Of a DNA stretch of 64,000 nucleotides, positions 46,528 through 58,730 are shown piece by piece. This stretch comes from Fremontodendron californicum (Eukaryota; Streptophyta; Magnoliopsida; Malvales; Malvaceae): assembly GCA_030761205.1 (NCBI GenBank), contig JAULJL010000002.1, positions 25,275,010 through 25,339,009 on the forward strand, in the 5' to 3' direction. The first letter of the stretch is position 1, and each line of letters begins with the position of its first letter. The translations under genes were made by a program, and so were the position numbers. Below the pieces are notes generated by a model, which did not search any database, was not told where the DNA came from, and worked only from the letters and a program-made list of their open reading frames with translations.

Positions 46528-48744
46528 CCAAAACAAGTCAATTTCATTTCTCCCAAAACATGTGAAATTAAAGTCTTTTAAAAATTGGTGATCACCATTA
46601 AAGACATTTCTAAGTGAGGCGAGAAAACAACATTTTTTTTTAGTAATTTGAATGGTGTAATGCAACAAAGTCAACGGACTGATGCAATAAGGTCCGAATT
46701 TGTCTAAAGAAGTTTTCCAATCTTGACAAGGAAAATAAAGTGAATGCCCCTTTATTTCAGCTCATGAGTAAGTTTTCTCAAAACATGATATATATATATA
46801 TATTTAAAACCAAACGTTTTTCGAAAAAAGCTTTAAAGTACAATTAAATCTCAACAATCTTCCAATCTCTAAATATAGCATCTTGATAAGTGTTAACCTT
46901 AGCCGTAACATTATCAAAGTTGGAAGGTCAATTTGGATAGAAGAATGGGTTTAGCTTTCAAGGTCAATTCTCGAAAAGATCTGTGGAATATCTAGGAGTT
47001 CCTCGATGTTCCTCCGTTTCTTCAAGATGACTTTCTTTTTCATCATGGCTTCGGCAATACCATGAATGACATCAAAACTTATTCTTATTCTATTCTATTC
47101 TACCGTTTTTGGGTTTTCAACCTAGAGCCTCATTGCTCCTTCTTTTTTTTTTTTTTTTTTTATTGTTCCACCATGCATCTGAGAATTCTAAATTCTTCCA
47201 TAATGAAATGATAATTCAAAAGGGTGGGATAAAATCTGAGGAAAACTCTTCAAGTTAAATACCCATGCCTGATCAAAATGGATTTTTAAAGCACGTAACG
47301 TAGGCCAAGGTTCGGGGTTCATCAGGAAAGGATAAATAGGCCCAAAATATGTTTGAAGGTAATCAAATCAAGGATCATTTCATGAGGACTACCTTCAAAT
47401 ATTTGTTCCTCCTGGACTTCTCTTTCCTTTTTCTGACTTTTGCTTTTTTTTTTTCTTCTTTATTCTTTCTTGGCTTTCATTTCGCCATCCTTTTCTCATT
47501 TTTTTTGTATTTCCACTTTGACTTTGTGAGCTCGTACTTATTTGGGAGCTCAATTTGCTCTTGTATTCATCTTTGAGCTAGGACTCATTTCTCCATGCTC
47601 TTTGAAAAAGTTATTTCCTCGTACTTGCCCCTGTATGGAGAGTGATCCTTGATTGAGGTTCAAAGAAACAAGAATTCTTTAGGCTCAAAAGGGGTAACTA
47701 CGAATAATTTCTTTTTGTGAAAGGGAGATGAAAAATGGCCATTTCTCATATCAAGTACGAATATTCTCATTGAAAAGCAATCCTCAGGGGAATAGATATT
47801 CAAAATTTCATTTTACACTTGGAATCATTTAAATTCTCATATGCATGATATCACAATTTTTTTTCTTTTTGTTTACTGTATGCCCCAAAAATTTATGCAT
47901 GATTCATCGTCAACCATAAATGATGCCCTATTTTGATTTTCCATTCAAATGAAAATCCTTTGATTTATGGGAATCTTGTTTTGAAGGAATAACTCATGTT
48001 TCATCTTTGAGCTCTTTGTTAAAAGAACTCGTTTGAATTTCAATCTCCTCAAAGTGTTTCCAACAAATAGAGAAAGAAAGGGCGTTCTGGTTCATTCTTT
48101 GGTTCCCCTCTTTTTTATATATAAATCCAGGACTGAAGAAAGGGTTCTAGGAATTTGACATTTCAAAATCTTTCAAAGAGATTCGAGAAGTTTTTTGCTA
48201 AGCTTAATGGTATGGCATAGTCTTAACACATTTCAAACTACCAAATCTAGATCAATTGGAAGAGCGCCATATTTGCTTGTCTTCCAAAGATTTCCACAAA
48301 AGGATTTTCCAAATTTTCCCTTACTCATATCCTCGATAAATGTTACTTTTTTTGGGACTTTTGGGTAATCTTTATTCGACTAGTCTATGATCTGGGTGCA
48401 TATGGAGATGAGGTATTTCCTAGATTAGTTCATTCCTCATAATGATCACCAGTTCTTTTGAAACTCTTTTCACTTTTCAAAGAAATATCCATTTTATTCT
48501 CAAAACATAAAATTATCCGTATGAATTTTATTTTCAATTTTTGTTATTTTGTCGTTTGTTTTTTTTGTTTTTTTGTTTTTTTTCTTTTTAAGATCCTAAA
48601 ACAAAGCTAAGAAGAAACCTAAACTTCAAATGAGGTATATTGTACGATGCTTGCAATTTAAAGTTCATTCATTTCAACCAAAGTGAAAATATGTACAAAA
48701 TTTAAAACAAGGTTAAGGATTGCCCCTGACTTGCATGCTACCAT
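46528..48744 (-). other. 3'UTR remnant of a Tat element, pol deleted
   Basis: 47106-47860 matches 59865-60560 (CCATGCATCTGAGAATTCTAAA, GGATAAATAGGCCCAAAATA), that is, the segment just after pol in the rightmost element. No RT or integrase follows. Instead gag begins at about 48745. The pol gene is therefore missing between 47880 and 48745. 47880-48740 itself is unassigned non-coding sequence. Confidence 0.65.
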
Positions 48745-50144
48745 GAGAACAAATGGTTCTTAGCCCTGTCGTCCCTGATAAGCATCAACGAACTCTTTGA
48801 ACTTTGTCGGGTTTGCATCAACTACAAACTTGAACTTTATTCTTGAATGTAGTGCAGTTCTCAGTGGAATGCCCTTTAACCCCATTATGATATTCGCATG
48901 TGGCATTAGGATCATACCATTTCGAGAAAGGAGATTTCTTGGGCTTTGTGGGTTCAATGAAGATCACATGATTTTAGACAAGCAATGGAAGCAGTTCTGT
49001 ATAGGTCATCGGGAGCGAATGGTACACCTTTGCCTTCTTTCTCTTATTGCCCTGAGATTAGACTGAATCAACCTTCGGGTCTTTCGGTATAATGAAAGCT
49101 TGGGGTAGTGTGAAAGACATTGAAGCATGATGTTGATCGTGCTGAGATCGATGGTCAATATAGGGTCGGGAATATAGATAATCACCGAAAGGATCTTCTT
49201 GCATTGCATTGAATTTCCTTTTGTCTCTGTCTTTGACAGTTATGATTTGATCATGCTCATTGGTAACACTATATTTTTTCTCGATAGCAATTCCTGCATC
49301 TGTATTCACAATTTCCCTTTTTTTATACCATCCTCGATCCTACCCACAAAAAACAATATTTTTGCGAACTCCGGGAAAGCATTGCCGATCAACTTGTCAT
49401 AGTATGGATATGGGAGAGTATCCACAAACAGAGCATTCATTTCTCTATTGGTAAGAGGTGGTTGGACTTGCGAGGCTACATCTTTCCATCTACAAGCATA
49501 TTCTTTGTAGCTCTCACTGGGTTCCTTTTCATGTTTTGGAGGGTCAATCGATCTGGAGCTGTTTCCAACCAATGCTTGTACTGTTTCAAAAATGCCTGAG
49601 ATAGGTCTCTCCATGTGCACACTTGGTTTTTTTTCAACTGAAAATACCACTTGGATACTGCCCCTGTCAGACTGTCTTGAAAGACATGGATAAGCAATTT
49701 CTCATCACGAGCATGCCCAGCCATCTTGTGACAATATGTGGCCAAATGTGTTTCAGGGCATTTAAGTCCATCATATTTCTCAAACTCTGGAACTTTGATG
49801 GAATAACTACATCCGAAATTAAGAGAAACTCTCTTCCACTTCTAAATCTGTTTCTACCTTCAGCAGCTCGAATCCTCTCCTCCAATAGGGCATTCTCTGG
49901 TCGTATCTCTGCCTTTTGACTCTGAACTGACTGTGAATGAACCTAATCAGAAATCTGGTCTTGAGCATTCTTTCCCGAATTGCCACATTCTTAAGGTTGA
50001 TTATTTTTCTATGTGAAATGTTCTCCCATAATTTCTCTCATTTTTCCAATTTCTTGAGTCATCTGCATCGTCTACGAGGCTCGTTCAGCTCTCTCTTTCT
50101 GCACTTGTTCCATTTGATCTAGTCGGATAGAAGAATCTTCTCCC
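48745..50144 (-). pseudogene. Tat gag remnant (gag-b), with capsid domain and zinc knuckle
   Basis: Starts near 50144 with MGEDSSIRLDQMEQ and a coiled-coil-like stretch, then NALLEERIRAAEGRN. The Retrotrans_gag-type capsid follows at 49745-49310: KLLIHVFQDSLTGAVSKWY, TWRDLSQAFLKQYKHW, EPSESYKEYACRWKDVASQV. At 48960-48840 lies the knuckle CEYHNGVKGHSTENC (CX2HX5HX4C). Several stops and at least three frame changes occur. Gag would form the particle that houses reverse transcription. No protease or RT follows it. Confidence 0.8.
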
Positions 50145-50699
50145 ATTTCACTTTTTGGTGTTATCTTAAAGAAACATAAAACCAAAGCTATCTTTAGAGA
50201 GCATACATGAACTCTATCAATATTCATTCTCATCATGGCTCTTTATTTTAGAGGATTGAGAAATCCCCTTTTTATTTGCCTCTAGAGATCGAAAATTATT
50301 GATGACAACATTGAGTTCTCTATCATTGACATTGATGGAGCCATTGTTATGCGCAAATGAACTTAATGTCAATGAATGGATGGATAAGATGCGTGGTATG
50401 ACAAGTAATTGATCGAATACGAATGCAGGGGAAGATACCATAAAGGAAATAAGAATCAGAGGAACTTAATCATCAATATCTCGTAAATTCAGAGCATAAT
50501 TGATTCAATTCAATACCATTGTTCCAAAGACATAATCCATATTTACAAAACCTGGAAAGTGGTTGAAACTGTCTTTGCAATCATTTTATTTTTCCTATCC
50601 TAAGGCTATAAGAGTCGGCTACTGAAAAGATCAAAGTCCTAGTATATCATAAAAGACCAAAGTCCTACTGTATCATCACCATCAATCTCCCAATCCTAA
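50145..50699 (-). other. Non-coding joint between two gag fragments
   Basis: Separates gag-a from gag-b. Short frames only. It may be element leader or unrelated filler. I see no PBS. Confidence 0.4.
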
Positions 50700-51573
50700 A
50701 CGACCCTTCCAAGTCCTTGATCAATTAGTGTAATTGGGTCGAACCACTTGGCATCTATAAGAGATTGCACTTTGTGCTTGAAAGCCTCACAGTTTTCAAT
50801 GCTATGTCTAGCAACTCCACCATGATAGTCACATCTTGCATTCGGGTTGTACCACTTAGGATATGGTGAGCAGGCATAAAAGCAACAAGATGGCCTTTGA
50901 TCAATCTAGGAAGAAGTTCTTTATAGCTGATGGAAATAGGATCAAATTGCTTCTGTGTCTTTCCCTTGGGTTGTTTCTGGCTGACATACCGACTAGGAGT
51001 AGAGGCATTTGGTGTCAATGTGAAGGTTTGAACTGGAAGGGTTGGACGAAAAGATGGTCGAATGATAGCAGGGTGAGGGCATGGATTTGGATATTGGGTC
51101 CTTGAAGGTTGCACAAAGCTCGAGGTTCCTATCCCATGTACCTGATGGGATGATTGAAAGTTGGCGGGACGAGGGCACAGTTATGAGTTTGAGCCAATTT
51201 GTGGTGGTAGGGATGGACTCAAAAGTCTCACGTTGGTTTTCTGAGAATAATGTTGGATGTTAGCAGAACAAGGGCATGAGTTCAGATTCGAAACAGTCTG
51301 CAAGGGTCGAGCGGAGTTCGAAGATCTTGCCTTGAACTGTGTGTCTTCGAATTCGACCATTCGCACGATACTGTCCATAACTTTGTCCAGGCTTAACTCC
51401 TTACGTGGATGGCATTGACCAATGCAGGATTCAACAAAGATCCTTCGATTTGGGCTCGATTGTTTCTCAAGGCTTTGTTGCACTGAAGGCGACGAAGACC
51501 TTTGAGAGGATTCCCCTTTGGCTTTGTAAAGATCTTCAACCATTCTCATTAACATGGAGAGTTGCTCTTTCAC
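50700..51573 (-). pseudogene. Second gag fragment (gag-a), capsid core missing
   Basis: Opens with MKEQLSMLMRMVEDLYKAKG and a Ser-rich region, then a Pro/Thr-rich linker, KQFDPISISYKELLPRL, and at about 50880-50760, one frame over, WYNPNARCDYHGGVARHSIENC, a CX2HX5HX4C zinc knuckle. The Retrotrans_gag capsid segment expected between the N-terminus and the linker is absent. So this is a gag copy with an internal deletion, upstream of a second gag. Confidence 0.7.
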
Positions 51574-51945
51574 ATCTCAGATATCATGCCCAAATTCTTC
51601 CTGATTGCGCTCCAAAACATCAATTCGTTTCTATTCACAAATGCATGAATGTAATGACGACAGATTAATGAAATGTATGAAATACAAAGATGCTTGAAGA
51701 AATGAATTTTCATATGTACAATGCCTCAAATGATATGAATCCTATGCAAAATGCAACAAAAAGATTAAGGAGAAGAACAACCTAACATCACTTTTTTTTT
51801 ACTTTTTTTTTTGGCTATCCGTTTTTCTTAGAATTTTCCAATAGTATATTATTTTGACATCTTCACTAAATCACATAAATGATCAAAAATTTACTTATTA
51901 TTCCTTGATTCTTTTCTGACGCATTTTTCCATGGAACCCAACGAC
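51574..51945 (-). other. Leader-like sequence upstream of gag-a
   Basis: Non-coding, with a T-rich run at 51790-51813. It ends abruptly at 51946, where sequence homologous to the middle of LTR_B (43675 onward) begins. I see no clean LTR end or primer site, so this is a recombination joint and not an LTR border. Confidence 0.5.
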
Positions 51946-53316
51946 TTAGAGAGTGTGTGTCTTTTATTTTTTTGTCTTTGGTCATGCTTCACATGCTCCT
52001 CCAACATCTTTGCCACATGACTAAAAAATGTCTCATCCTTGCATGATGCTTTCCTTAAATTTAGGATGTTTTCCCCCTATTTGCTTGATGCTTCCCTTAA
52101 ATTAAGGATTTTCTAGCCTGTCATTGGCCAACAATGGCAGCTAGATTATTCTTGTCTCCTATCTCTACAAAATATTTAAGCCACTTGTCATGATAATATG
52201 GCTTAATATTAAACTATCTTCCTAGGTGGCATTTTTAATCCTACTTGGCATCATCTCATAGCCTTCACATGCTCTTCACATGGCTTTCACATGGCTTTGC
52301 AATTTGGAGACAACCCATTGGCCTAAAATGCCATGTAGGCAAAGTAGTAGAGAATCTTGTCCTTTTAAAAATGTCATCTTGCTATTCAACCTTGGCCATT
52401 TGATTCATGATGATCACACTCCCTCTTGAATCAGAAGTTGGCCGAAAATGGCCTGGAAATTTCCAGGCTATTCCTATTTTTTTATTTGGAAAATGACCTT
52501 TTTCAGTTTCTTCGATAAAATTGCATTTTGGTCCCCAAACTTAATTTAATTGCAAACGGACTCCAGTTTCAGATTTTTATTTTCCAATTCATCCCATCGA
52601 ATATAAACTTCAGTTCTAGACGTTTTCATATTTTTCCGAGCTCCGATTTTTTCTCTAAAGTTTTGGTTTAGTGCACCAAAACTTTGTCTTTTTTCATTTG
52701 AGCTCCGACTCTGGATTTTTATTCTCCAATCCCTTCCATTAAAAAAAAAATTTAGATCTGGAGGTTTTCATAATTTTTCGAGCTCGTTTCCTCTTTTTTT
52801 TTCGAAATTTTCTCTTGGAATCACGGATTAGTGCACCCGAACTTTGCCTTTTTTACATTTGAGCTCCGATTCTGAATTTTTATTCTCCAATACCTTCCAA
52901 AAATATAAAACTCAGATATGGAAGTTTTCATAATTTTTCGAGCTAGTTTTCTATTTTTCCTGAAATTTTCTCTTAGAATTTCGGATTAGTGCACCCGAAA
53001 TATATCTTTTTTCATTTGGGCTCCGATTTCAGATTTTTCTTCTTCAATCCCTTCCATAAAAGATGAAACTTAGATCTGAAAGTTTTCATAATTTTCAGAG
53101 CTCGTTTTCTATTTTTCCTAGAATTTTCTCTTGGAATTTCAGATTAGTGCACCCGAACTTTGTCTTTTTTCATTTGAGCTCTGATTCTGGATTTTTCTTC
53201 TCCAATCCCTTCCATAAAATATAAAACTCAGATCTGAAAGTTTTCATAATTTTCTGAGCTCGGATTCTATTTTTCTCGGATTTTCCAAAATTACCCTTTA
53301 ACCTCCGAAACCTCGG
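51946..53316 (-). mobile_element. LTR_B fragment, right copy
   Basis: Matches 43675-45028 in the same orientation: TTAGAGAGTGTGTGTCTTTT, GGCCGAAAATGGCC, and the ~160-bp array with GAGCTCGTTTCC (52600-53280). It ends GAAACCTCGG at the LTR_A junction exactly as the left copy does. Only the middle of the LTR is present, and the 3' end (40670-43674 equivalent) is missing. Confidence 0.8.
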
Positions 53317-54249
53317 TGTCATAATGGTAGACGATTTTAACAACAACAGATGGAGTCGCCACCAATATTTTTTGTTTAGGTGTGATTGGCCACCTAGGAA
53401 AGCTTATCATTTTAATAAAATTTTAAAATTTATTAAAAGATAAATTTTTTTGGTCTGCAAAAATCAAAATTTTGGTCCGGGAGTTCGGTTACGCATGGGG
53501 AAGGTATTAGTACCCCCACGATGCCCGTTTTAAAAATGATACCAATTAATCATGTGCTATCTTAAATCTCAATTTAATAGACTTGACATCGGTATTTAAA
53601 ACTAATTATCTTTTTATTTCTTTTTCTTCAAAACAGGTTTATTATTAATTTTTTTTAAGAATTGTTATTATTTTTTGAAAATGAAAGTGAACATAGATCT
53701 ATTATCGAGAATGCTCATTAAATATTCCCAACACTCTTGGTGGTATTTAACGAGATCCTCTCACCTCGGGATATCTTAGGAATCATTACTATGACGTCCT
53801 TCGAATTCCGTCATCGATAATTTATGTCCATTTTTTATTTAAATGTGTATGATGCGAATATTTAAACATGGAATGCACACGGTTAAGCATACAGACATAC
53901 GATTAAATACATAATTCCACAATTAGACATACGAAGCATAGCATTTAAAACGCGAGCATGGCAAAATATTAAGCGCGTAAATATTCATTATTTATTTTGA
54001 TTATTTTCATTTTTGAAATGAAAACGAATTTTTGTATTGAGCATATCGCTAAATACTCCCACCACTCGTGGTGATATTTAACAAAATTCTCACCTCGTGA
54101 TACCTTAGGAATCATACTATGACATCCTTCGAATTTCATCGTCGGTAATCCGCATTCATTTTTTATTCTGGCATGGGTGCACATGGTGCATCAATAAAAA
54201 ATAAAAATGCAATGTATATGAATTAAATAATTTATTCTCTTTATTTAAA

Positions 54250-54810
54250 ATACACACATATTTTGAATAACTATGAACACCAATAATAAAAAATATTAAA
54301 ATATACTACAACATTTAAATGGTGAACACCAATAGTGAAATATATTAAAATATACTAGAATATTTAAATAAATAATAAATACAAATAATATAATATATTA
54401 AAACATGCTACAATATTTAAATAAATAATAAAAATATATTAAAACATGCTGCAATACTAAAACACAAATAATATATGTTAAAACGTGCTACAACACTTAA
54501 ATAAATAATAAACACCGATGGTGAAATATATGAAAACTAGCTAAACATTAAAACACCAATAATAAAATATATTAGAACATACTACAACATTAAAACACGA
54601 ACAATATAATATAAAATATACTACAATATTTAAAATAACTAATAAACACCAATAATAAAATTTATTAAAACATGCTACAACATTTAAATAAACAATACAC
54701 AAAAATAATAAAGTATATTAAGATATACTACAATATTTAAAATAAATAATACACAAAAAAATGAAATATACTAAAATATGCTATAATATTTAAATAAATA
54801 ATAAACAAAA
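54250..54810. repeat. AT-rich minisatellite (right copy)
   Basis: ~60-bp units with ACATGCTACAACATTTAAATAA, more units than the left copy at 45085-45480. Confidence 0.75.
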
Positions 54811-54919
54811 ATAAAAAAGAAAATAAATTTTACCCAATTTTTGATTTGAAGCCTGGTCCAAATCTGATGGAACTTGGACCCGAGTTTGATGGGCTGGTCT
54901 GCTGTGATGGGCTTATAGA

Positions 54920-55540
54920 CCCTTTCCTTTCTTTTCCTTCATTTTTTTTTTCTTTTTCTTTTTCTTTTTTTTTCCTTTTTTTCTTTCCCTTTTTCTTCTT
55001 TCCTGTCCTTCCTTTTTCTTTCTTTCCTTCTCTTTTTTCCTTTCTTTCCTCTCTTTCCTTTCTTTTTCTTTCCTTTCCTTTTCTTTCCTTTTTTCCTTCA
55101 GTTTTATCTTTTTTTTTCTTTCCTTTTTTTCTTTCTTTCTTTCTCTTCTTTTTTTCTTTCCTTTTCTTCTTTCTTTTCCTTTTTTTCTTTTTTTTTTCTT
55201 TTTTTCTTTCTTTTTTTCTCCTCTTTCCTTCCTCTCTTTCCTTTTTTTTTTCTTTTTTTTTTCTTTTTTTTTTCTTTCCTTTTTTCTTATTTCCTTCCCT
55301 TTTTCCTCCTCTTTCCTTCATCTCTTTCCTTTTATTTCTTTTTTTCTCCTCTTTCGTTCCTCTATTTCCTTTTCTTTTCTTTTCTTTTCTTTTTCTTCTT
55401 TCCTTTTTTCTTCTTTCCTTTTTCCTCCTATTTCCTTCCTCTATTTCCTTCCTTTTTTCTCCTTCTTTCCCTTTCCTTTCCTTTTCTTTTCTTTTCTTTT
55501 CTTTTCTTTCCTTCTTTTATTTTTTTTCCTTTTTTGGCCT
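54920..55540 (+). repeat. Polypyrimidine (TTTCC)n tract, 620 bp
   Basis: Nearly pure C/T on the plus strand, the counterpart of 45570-46250. It gives rise to long low-complexity frames on both strands, which I do not accept as genes. Confidence 0.95.
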
Positions 55541-55626
55541 GGGTTCGGGTCAGGCAAAAATCCTGGGTCGGATCCGGGTCCACGTGCGGACCCTCACTTT
55601 TCCAAAATGATGCCGTTTCTGGGGCC

Positions 55627-55633
55627 TATAAAA
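55627..55633 (+). promoter_or_regulatory. TATA box in LTR_A, plus strand
   Basis: TATAAAA after GGATCCGGGTCCACGTGCGG and ATGATGCCGTTTCTGGGGCC, followed by CACTTTTCTC and a CTCTCTCTAC leader. Upstream GC-rich elements, TATA and pyrimidine-rich leader together look like a plant core promoter, antisense to the retrotransposon. Duplicated at 46342. Confidence 0.5.
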
Positions 55634-57366
55634 CCTTCTTTTTTCACTTTTCACTTTTCTCTTTTCTCATTCTCTCTCTACTTCTCTCACCCTCAAAAGC
55701 TCTCCTCTCTCTCTTAAAATGTAGCCCAAAATCTAACAAGAAACCCAGGTTCTGGTGGCTGATGGACTCCAAAATTCACCCTGAAACTCCTTTTGGGCCC
55801 CTATTTTCGATTTCAACCTTAGTTTTGCCTAAAGCTGCCCCCCCAATTTCGTAGATCTACACCTAAAGACCGAAAGCCTTGCCTCCTAGATCTCCTCTAT
55901 CAGCCACTGAATTGGCTCCGAAATCAAAGCACAGCCTCCCTTCACTTCCAGCCATGATTTCAGTGTTTGGTTTGGGAAGGAAATAACCTTAACCCATTCA
56001 AAACCCAAAAAACCAAAATCCTAAATGTTTAGTTTTTTATTTTTTTTATTTTTTGGCTTTGATTGCTGGTGGATCTGGTGTTTTTGCAGGGTTGTGATTG
56101 TGTGTGTTCTTGGCCAGGGTCTGAATCGACTAGTGAGGGGGTCCTTTATGGTGATGGGTGGCGTGTATGGGTGGTGGTTGAGTGTTTGGGACAGATGAGT
56201 GTGTAGGTGAGAGTTAGCAGGGGCAGGGCAGGCTAGCTAGGCAGCTGGCGTGGGGGGAAGGGGCTAGCAAGGCTGGTGGGGTGCGTGAGGAAAAGGGTTT
56301 GCTGGTGTTAGGGGTAGTGGTTGCTGCCTAGGGGTGACTGCCTAGGCAGGGGTGGCAGGGGGCTAGGGTGCAGGGCTGCTAGGGTTTGCTTGGGGGGCTG
56401 GTGACAGGCCTGGCTGGCCAGGGCCAATAGGCCTTTGGGCCATGACAGGCCCATTTGCTATAAAGCCCAAACGAGCAGGCTTGGATTGTTGGGCCACTGG
56501 ACTTGCTGTCTTACAAGTCCAATTGGCCTGTTGGGGAAGCAAGTGGGCCTGCTATATGGCAGGCCCAGAAGCTGGGTCCGAATTGGGTGATCCAGACAAA
56601 ATCCAGTTGCTACACTCGGTTTTACTCAAAAAGGGCCCAATTTCTGAATTTTCTTTTTCCACTGCCTTTTATATATGTTGAATTGGAGTTGGTCTAAAAA
56701 TGCCCAATTTTTACATCCGAATTCCTCTCCGATTTAATTTTTCCCCTTTTTCAATATTGAGAATTTTCTCGTTTTTCCTCCAACCGGCTCTACCTTGGGA
56801 TCCACTTCAAACTGAACTTGGGATATTTTTATTTATTTCTCCTTTATCAACTGGGGGCTTCAATTTCACCGAATCGGGCCATCTCTGTAGTTTTCCCCAA
56901 ATTTGTGAATTTTCTATTTATTCATTAAATCCCTACTTTCATTTTTCTCTTCAAACCAATTCTTCCTTCAACTCCACTTCAAAATTGGACCTTCCAATAT
57001 CCATAGTTGTTGATCTTATTCCATTTGGAACCTCCAATTTCGTCCAATTTGATCGTTTACACACTTTTCCCCAAATTTGCAAAATTAGGTATTTCTCTAC
57101 ATTGAATTTCTGCAACTTCTCTTTCGAACTCTCTATCTTTCGTTGTAGATCTTTGACTATCAAAATTCCTTCCCCATTGTTCAATTCAACTTCAAATCTT
57201 GATTTTGACTGAAAGTTGACTTTTTTAGTGGTTGACTTTTTATGTTAACCTCCGGAATGAAGTCTTGGAAACCTATATGTGGAATGTGGAAGTCTCTTTG
57301 CATTTTGGAAAGTTGAAAGGAGAATTTGCCTCGTTTAAGGGGCCCAAACAAAATTAGGTGTCTATA

Positions 57367-57380
57367 GCTGCCCCTTTTTG
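57367..57380 (-). promoter_or_regulatory. Polypurine tract of the rightmost Tat element
   Basis: The minus strand reads AAAAAGGGGCAGC immediately before the LTR start TATAGACACC. It is the plus-strand primer site and proves that 57366 is the 5' edge of a 3' LTR. Confidence 0.78.
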
Positions 57381-57524
57381 ACTATTGCTGAGAATTAGGA
57401 ATCAGGCAAAGATAAAATTGACAATAATTTTGTCCGATTAGTGAAATAACATGTGATGGATAAGAGGGAGAAATTTCATTATCATTTTTATCATTTCTTT
57501 TTGTAAACTGTAAAATAAAATAAA

Positions 57525-58165
57525 AGGAATTTGTCCTTAAATTGTGTTCCTTGACTAATCACGGCTCAACCCGTCTTAAGGAAACAAGTTCAATTTGCAA
57601 GAGAAGACAATACCTCGACAGAGATCCCGGGGCCTTACCTCATCTTGGTGCATCTTTGACTAAAATAATAGGATTTGTCCTTAACTTGATTTCCCTGGCT
57701 AATCAAGGCTCGACCCGTCTTAAGGAAAGAGTTTGATTTGCAAGAGAAGACAATACCTCGGCGGAAGTCCCGGGGCCTTACCTCATCTTGGTGCAGCTTT
57801 GACTAAAAGAATAGGATTTGTCATTAACTTGAGTTCCCTGACTAATCAAGCCTCGACCCGTCTTAAGGAAACGAGTTCGATTTGCAAGAGAAGACAATAC
57901 CTCGGCTGAAGTCCCGAGGCCTTACCTCATCTTGGTGCAGCTTTGTCTAAAACGATAAGATTTTTCCTTAACTTGAGTTCCCTGACTAATTAAGGCTAGA
58001 CTCGTCTTAAAGAAACGAGTTCGATTTGCAAGAGAAGACAATAACTCAGCGAAAATCCCCGAGCCTTACCTTATCTTGGTGTAGCTTTGTCTAAAACAAT
58101 AAGATTTGTCCTTAACTTGAGTTCCCTGACTAATCAAGGCTCAACCCATCTTAAGGAAACGAGTT
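57525..58165 (-). repeat. ~144-bp tandem array in the 3'UTR
   Basis: About 4.5 units. GGATTTGTCCTTAACTTGA-type blocks at about 57525, 57671, 57814, 57957 and 58102 are spaced 143-146 bp, each followed by AATCAAGGCTCGACCCGTCTT and CCTTACCTCATCTTGGTG. The unit is twice 72 bp and shares the TCGAC/GTCGAG theme with the 72-bp array of E1 at the same place in the element. Confidence 0.85.
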
Positions 58166-58171
58166 CGATTT

Positions 58172-58412
58172 GCAACAATTTTGGATGTCTTGTCCACGAA
58201 AAATTTGGTTGTCTTGTCCAAGGAAATTTGGGTGTCTTGTCCGAGAAATCTAGTTGTCTTGTCCAGGAAAATTTGGATGTCTTGTCCGAGAAATCTGGTT
58301 GTCTTGTCCAGAAAAAATTTGGATGTCTTATCTGAAAAGCCTGGTTGTCTTATCCAGAAAATCTTGGATGTTTTGTCCAAGAAATCTTTGGATGTCTTGT
58401 CCAGAATGATTT
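58172..58412 (-). repeat. ~23-24-bp minisatellite TTGGATGTCTTGTCCAGAAAA
   Basis: About ten units with variants TTGGATGTCTTGTCC and TGGTTGTCTTGTCC, plus a further two or three at 58732-58795 after an intervening block. The minus strand stays open as an Asp-Lys-Thr repeat, a by-product. Confidence 0.9.
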
Positions 58413-58730
58413 TGTGAAATTGTATAAATGGCATGGTATCGGGATATTTCACCGAACTCCCCGACAACCCGGCAGAGCTTTAGAAAAATATCTTTTCTCA
58501 TGACATGTATACAATTTTGGGTCAAATGAAAATCATATTTTCGAATGATTTTGTAAGAAAATAAAATACCTCAGTGGTGATCCTTGGGCCTTATCTTATC
58601 TTGGTGTGAAATTATATAAATGGCATGTGTCAGGATATTGAATTCCCCGATAACCGGGCAGAGTTTTAGAGCAATATCTTTTCACATGGCCTATATATAA
58701 TTTTGGGGATAACATTATAATTTGGATGTC
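58413..58730 (-). repeat. ~193-bp duplicated block between minisatellite parts
   Basis: GAAATTGTATAAATGGCATG at about 58415 recurs as GAAATTATATAAATGGCATG at about 58608, each followed by a CCCGACAACCCGGCAGAG or CCCGATAACCGGGCAGAG segment. Confidence 0.75.

Larger units (their letters stand above)
53317..57366 (-). mobile_element. LTR_A: 3' LTR of the rightmost Tat element, ~4.05 kb
   Basis: On the minus strand it starts TATAGACACCTAATTTTG at 57366, right after a polypurine tract, and can be followed to ...CATTATGACA at 53317. Its U3 (57360-56640) resembles the U3 of the 33704 LTR (for example TTTGATCGTTTAC and CACTTTTCCCCAAATTT at 57045-57080). The conserved AGTCGCCACCAAT and GGGGAAGGTATTAGTACCCCC blocks are near its 3' end (53345-53520). 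It includes GT/GGCAGG-rich 56090-56430, a polypyrimidine tract and a TATA box on the opposite strand. The 3' border at 53317 is inferred from the TG/CA rule and the junction with LTR_B. Confidence 0.7.

Noticed and set aside
58172..58412. Regular short repeats that look like a CRISPR array
   Set aside because: Units are contiguous 23-24-bp minisatellite copies without unique spacers, in a plant retrotransposon.
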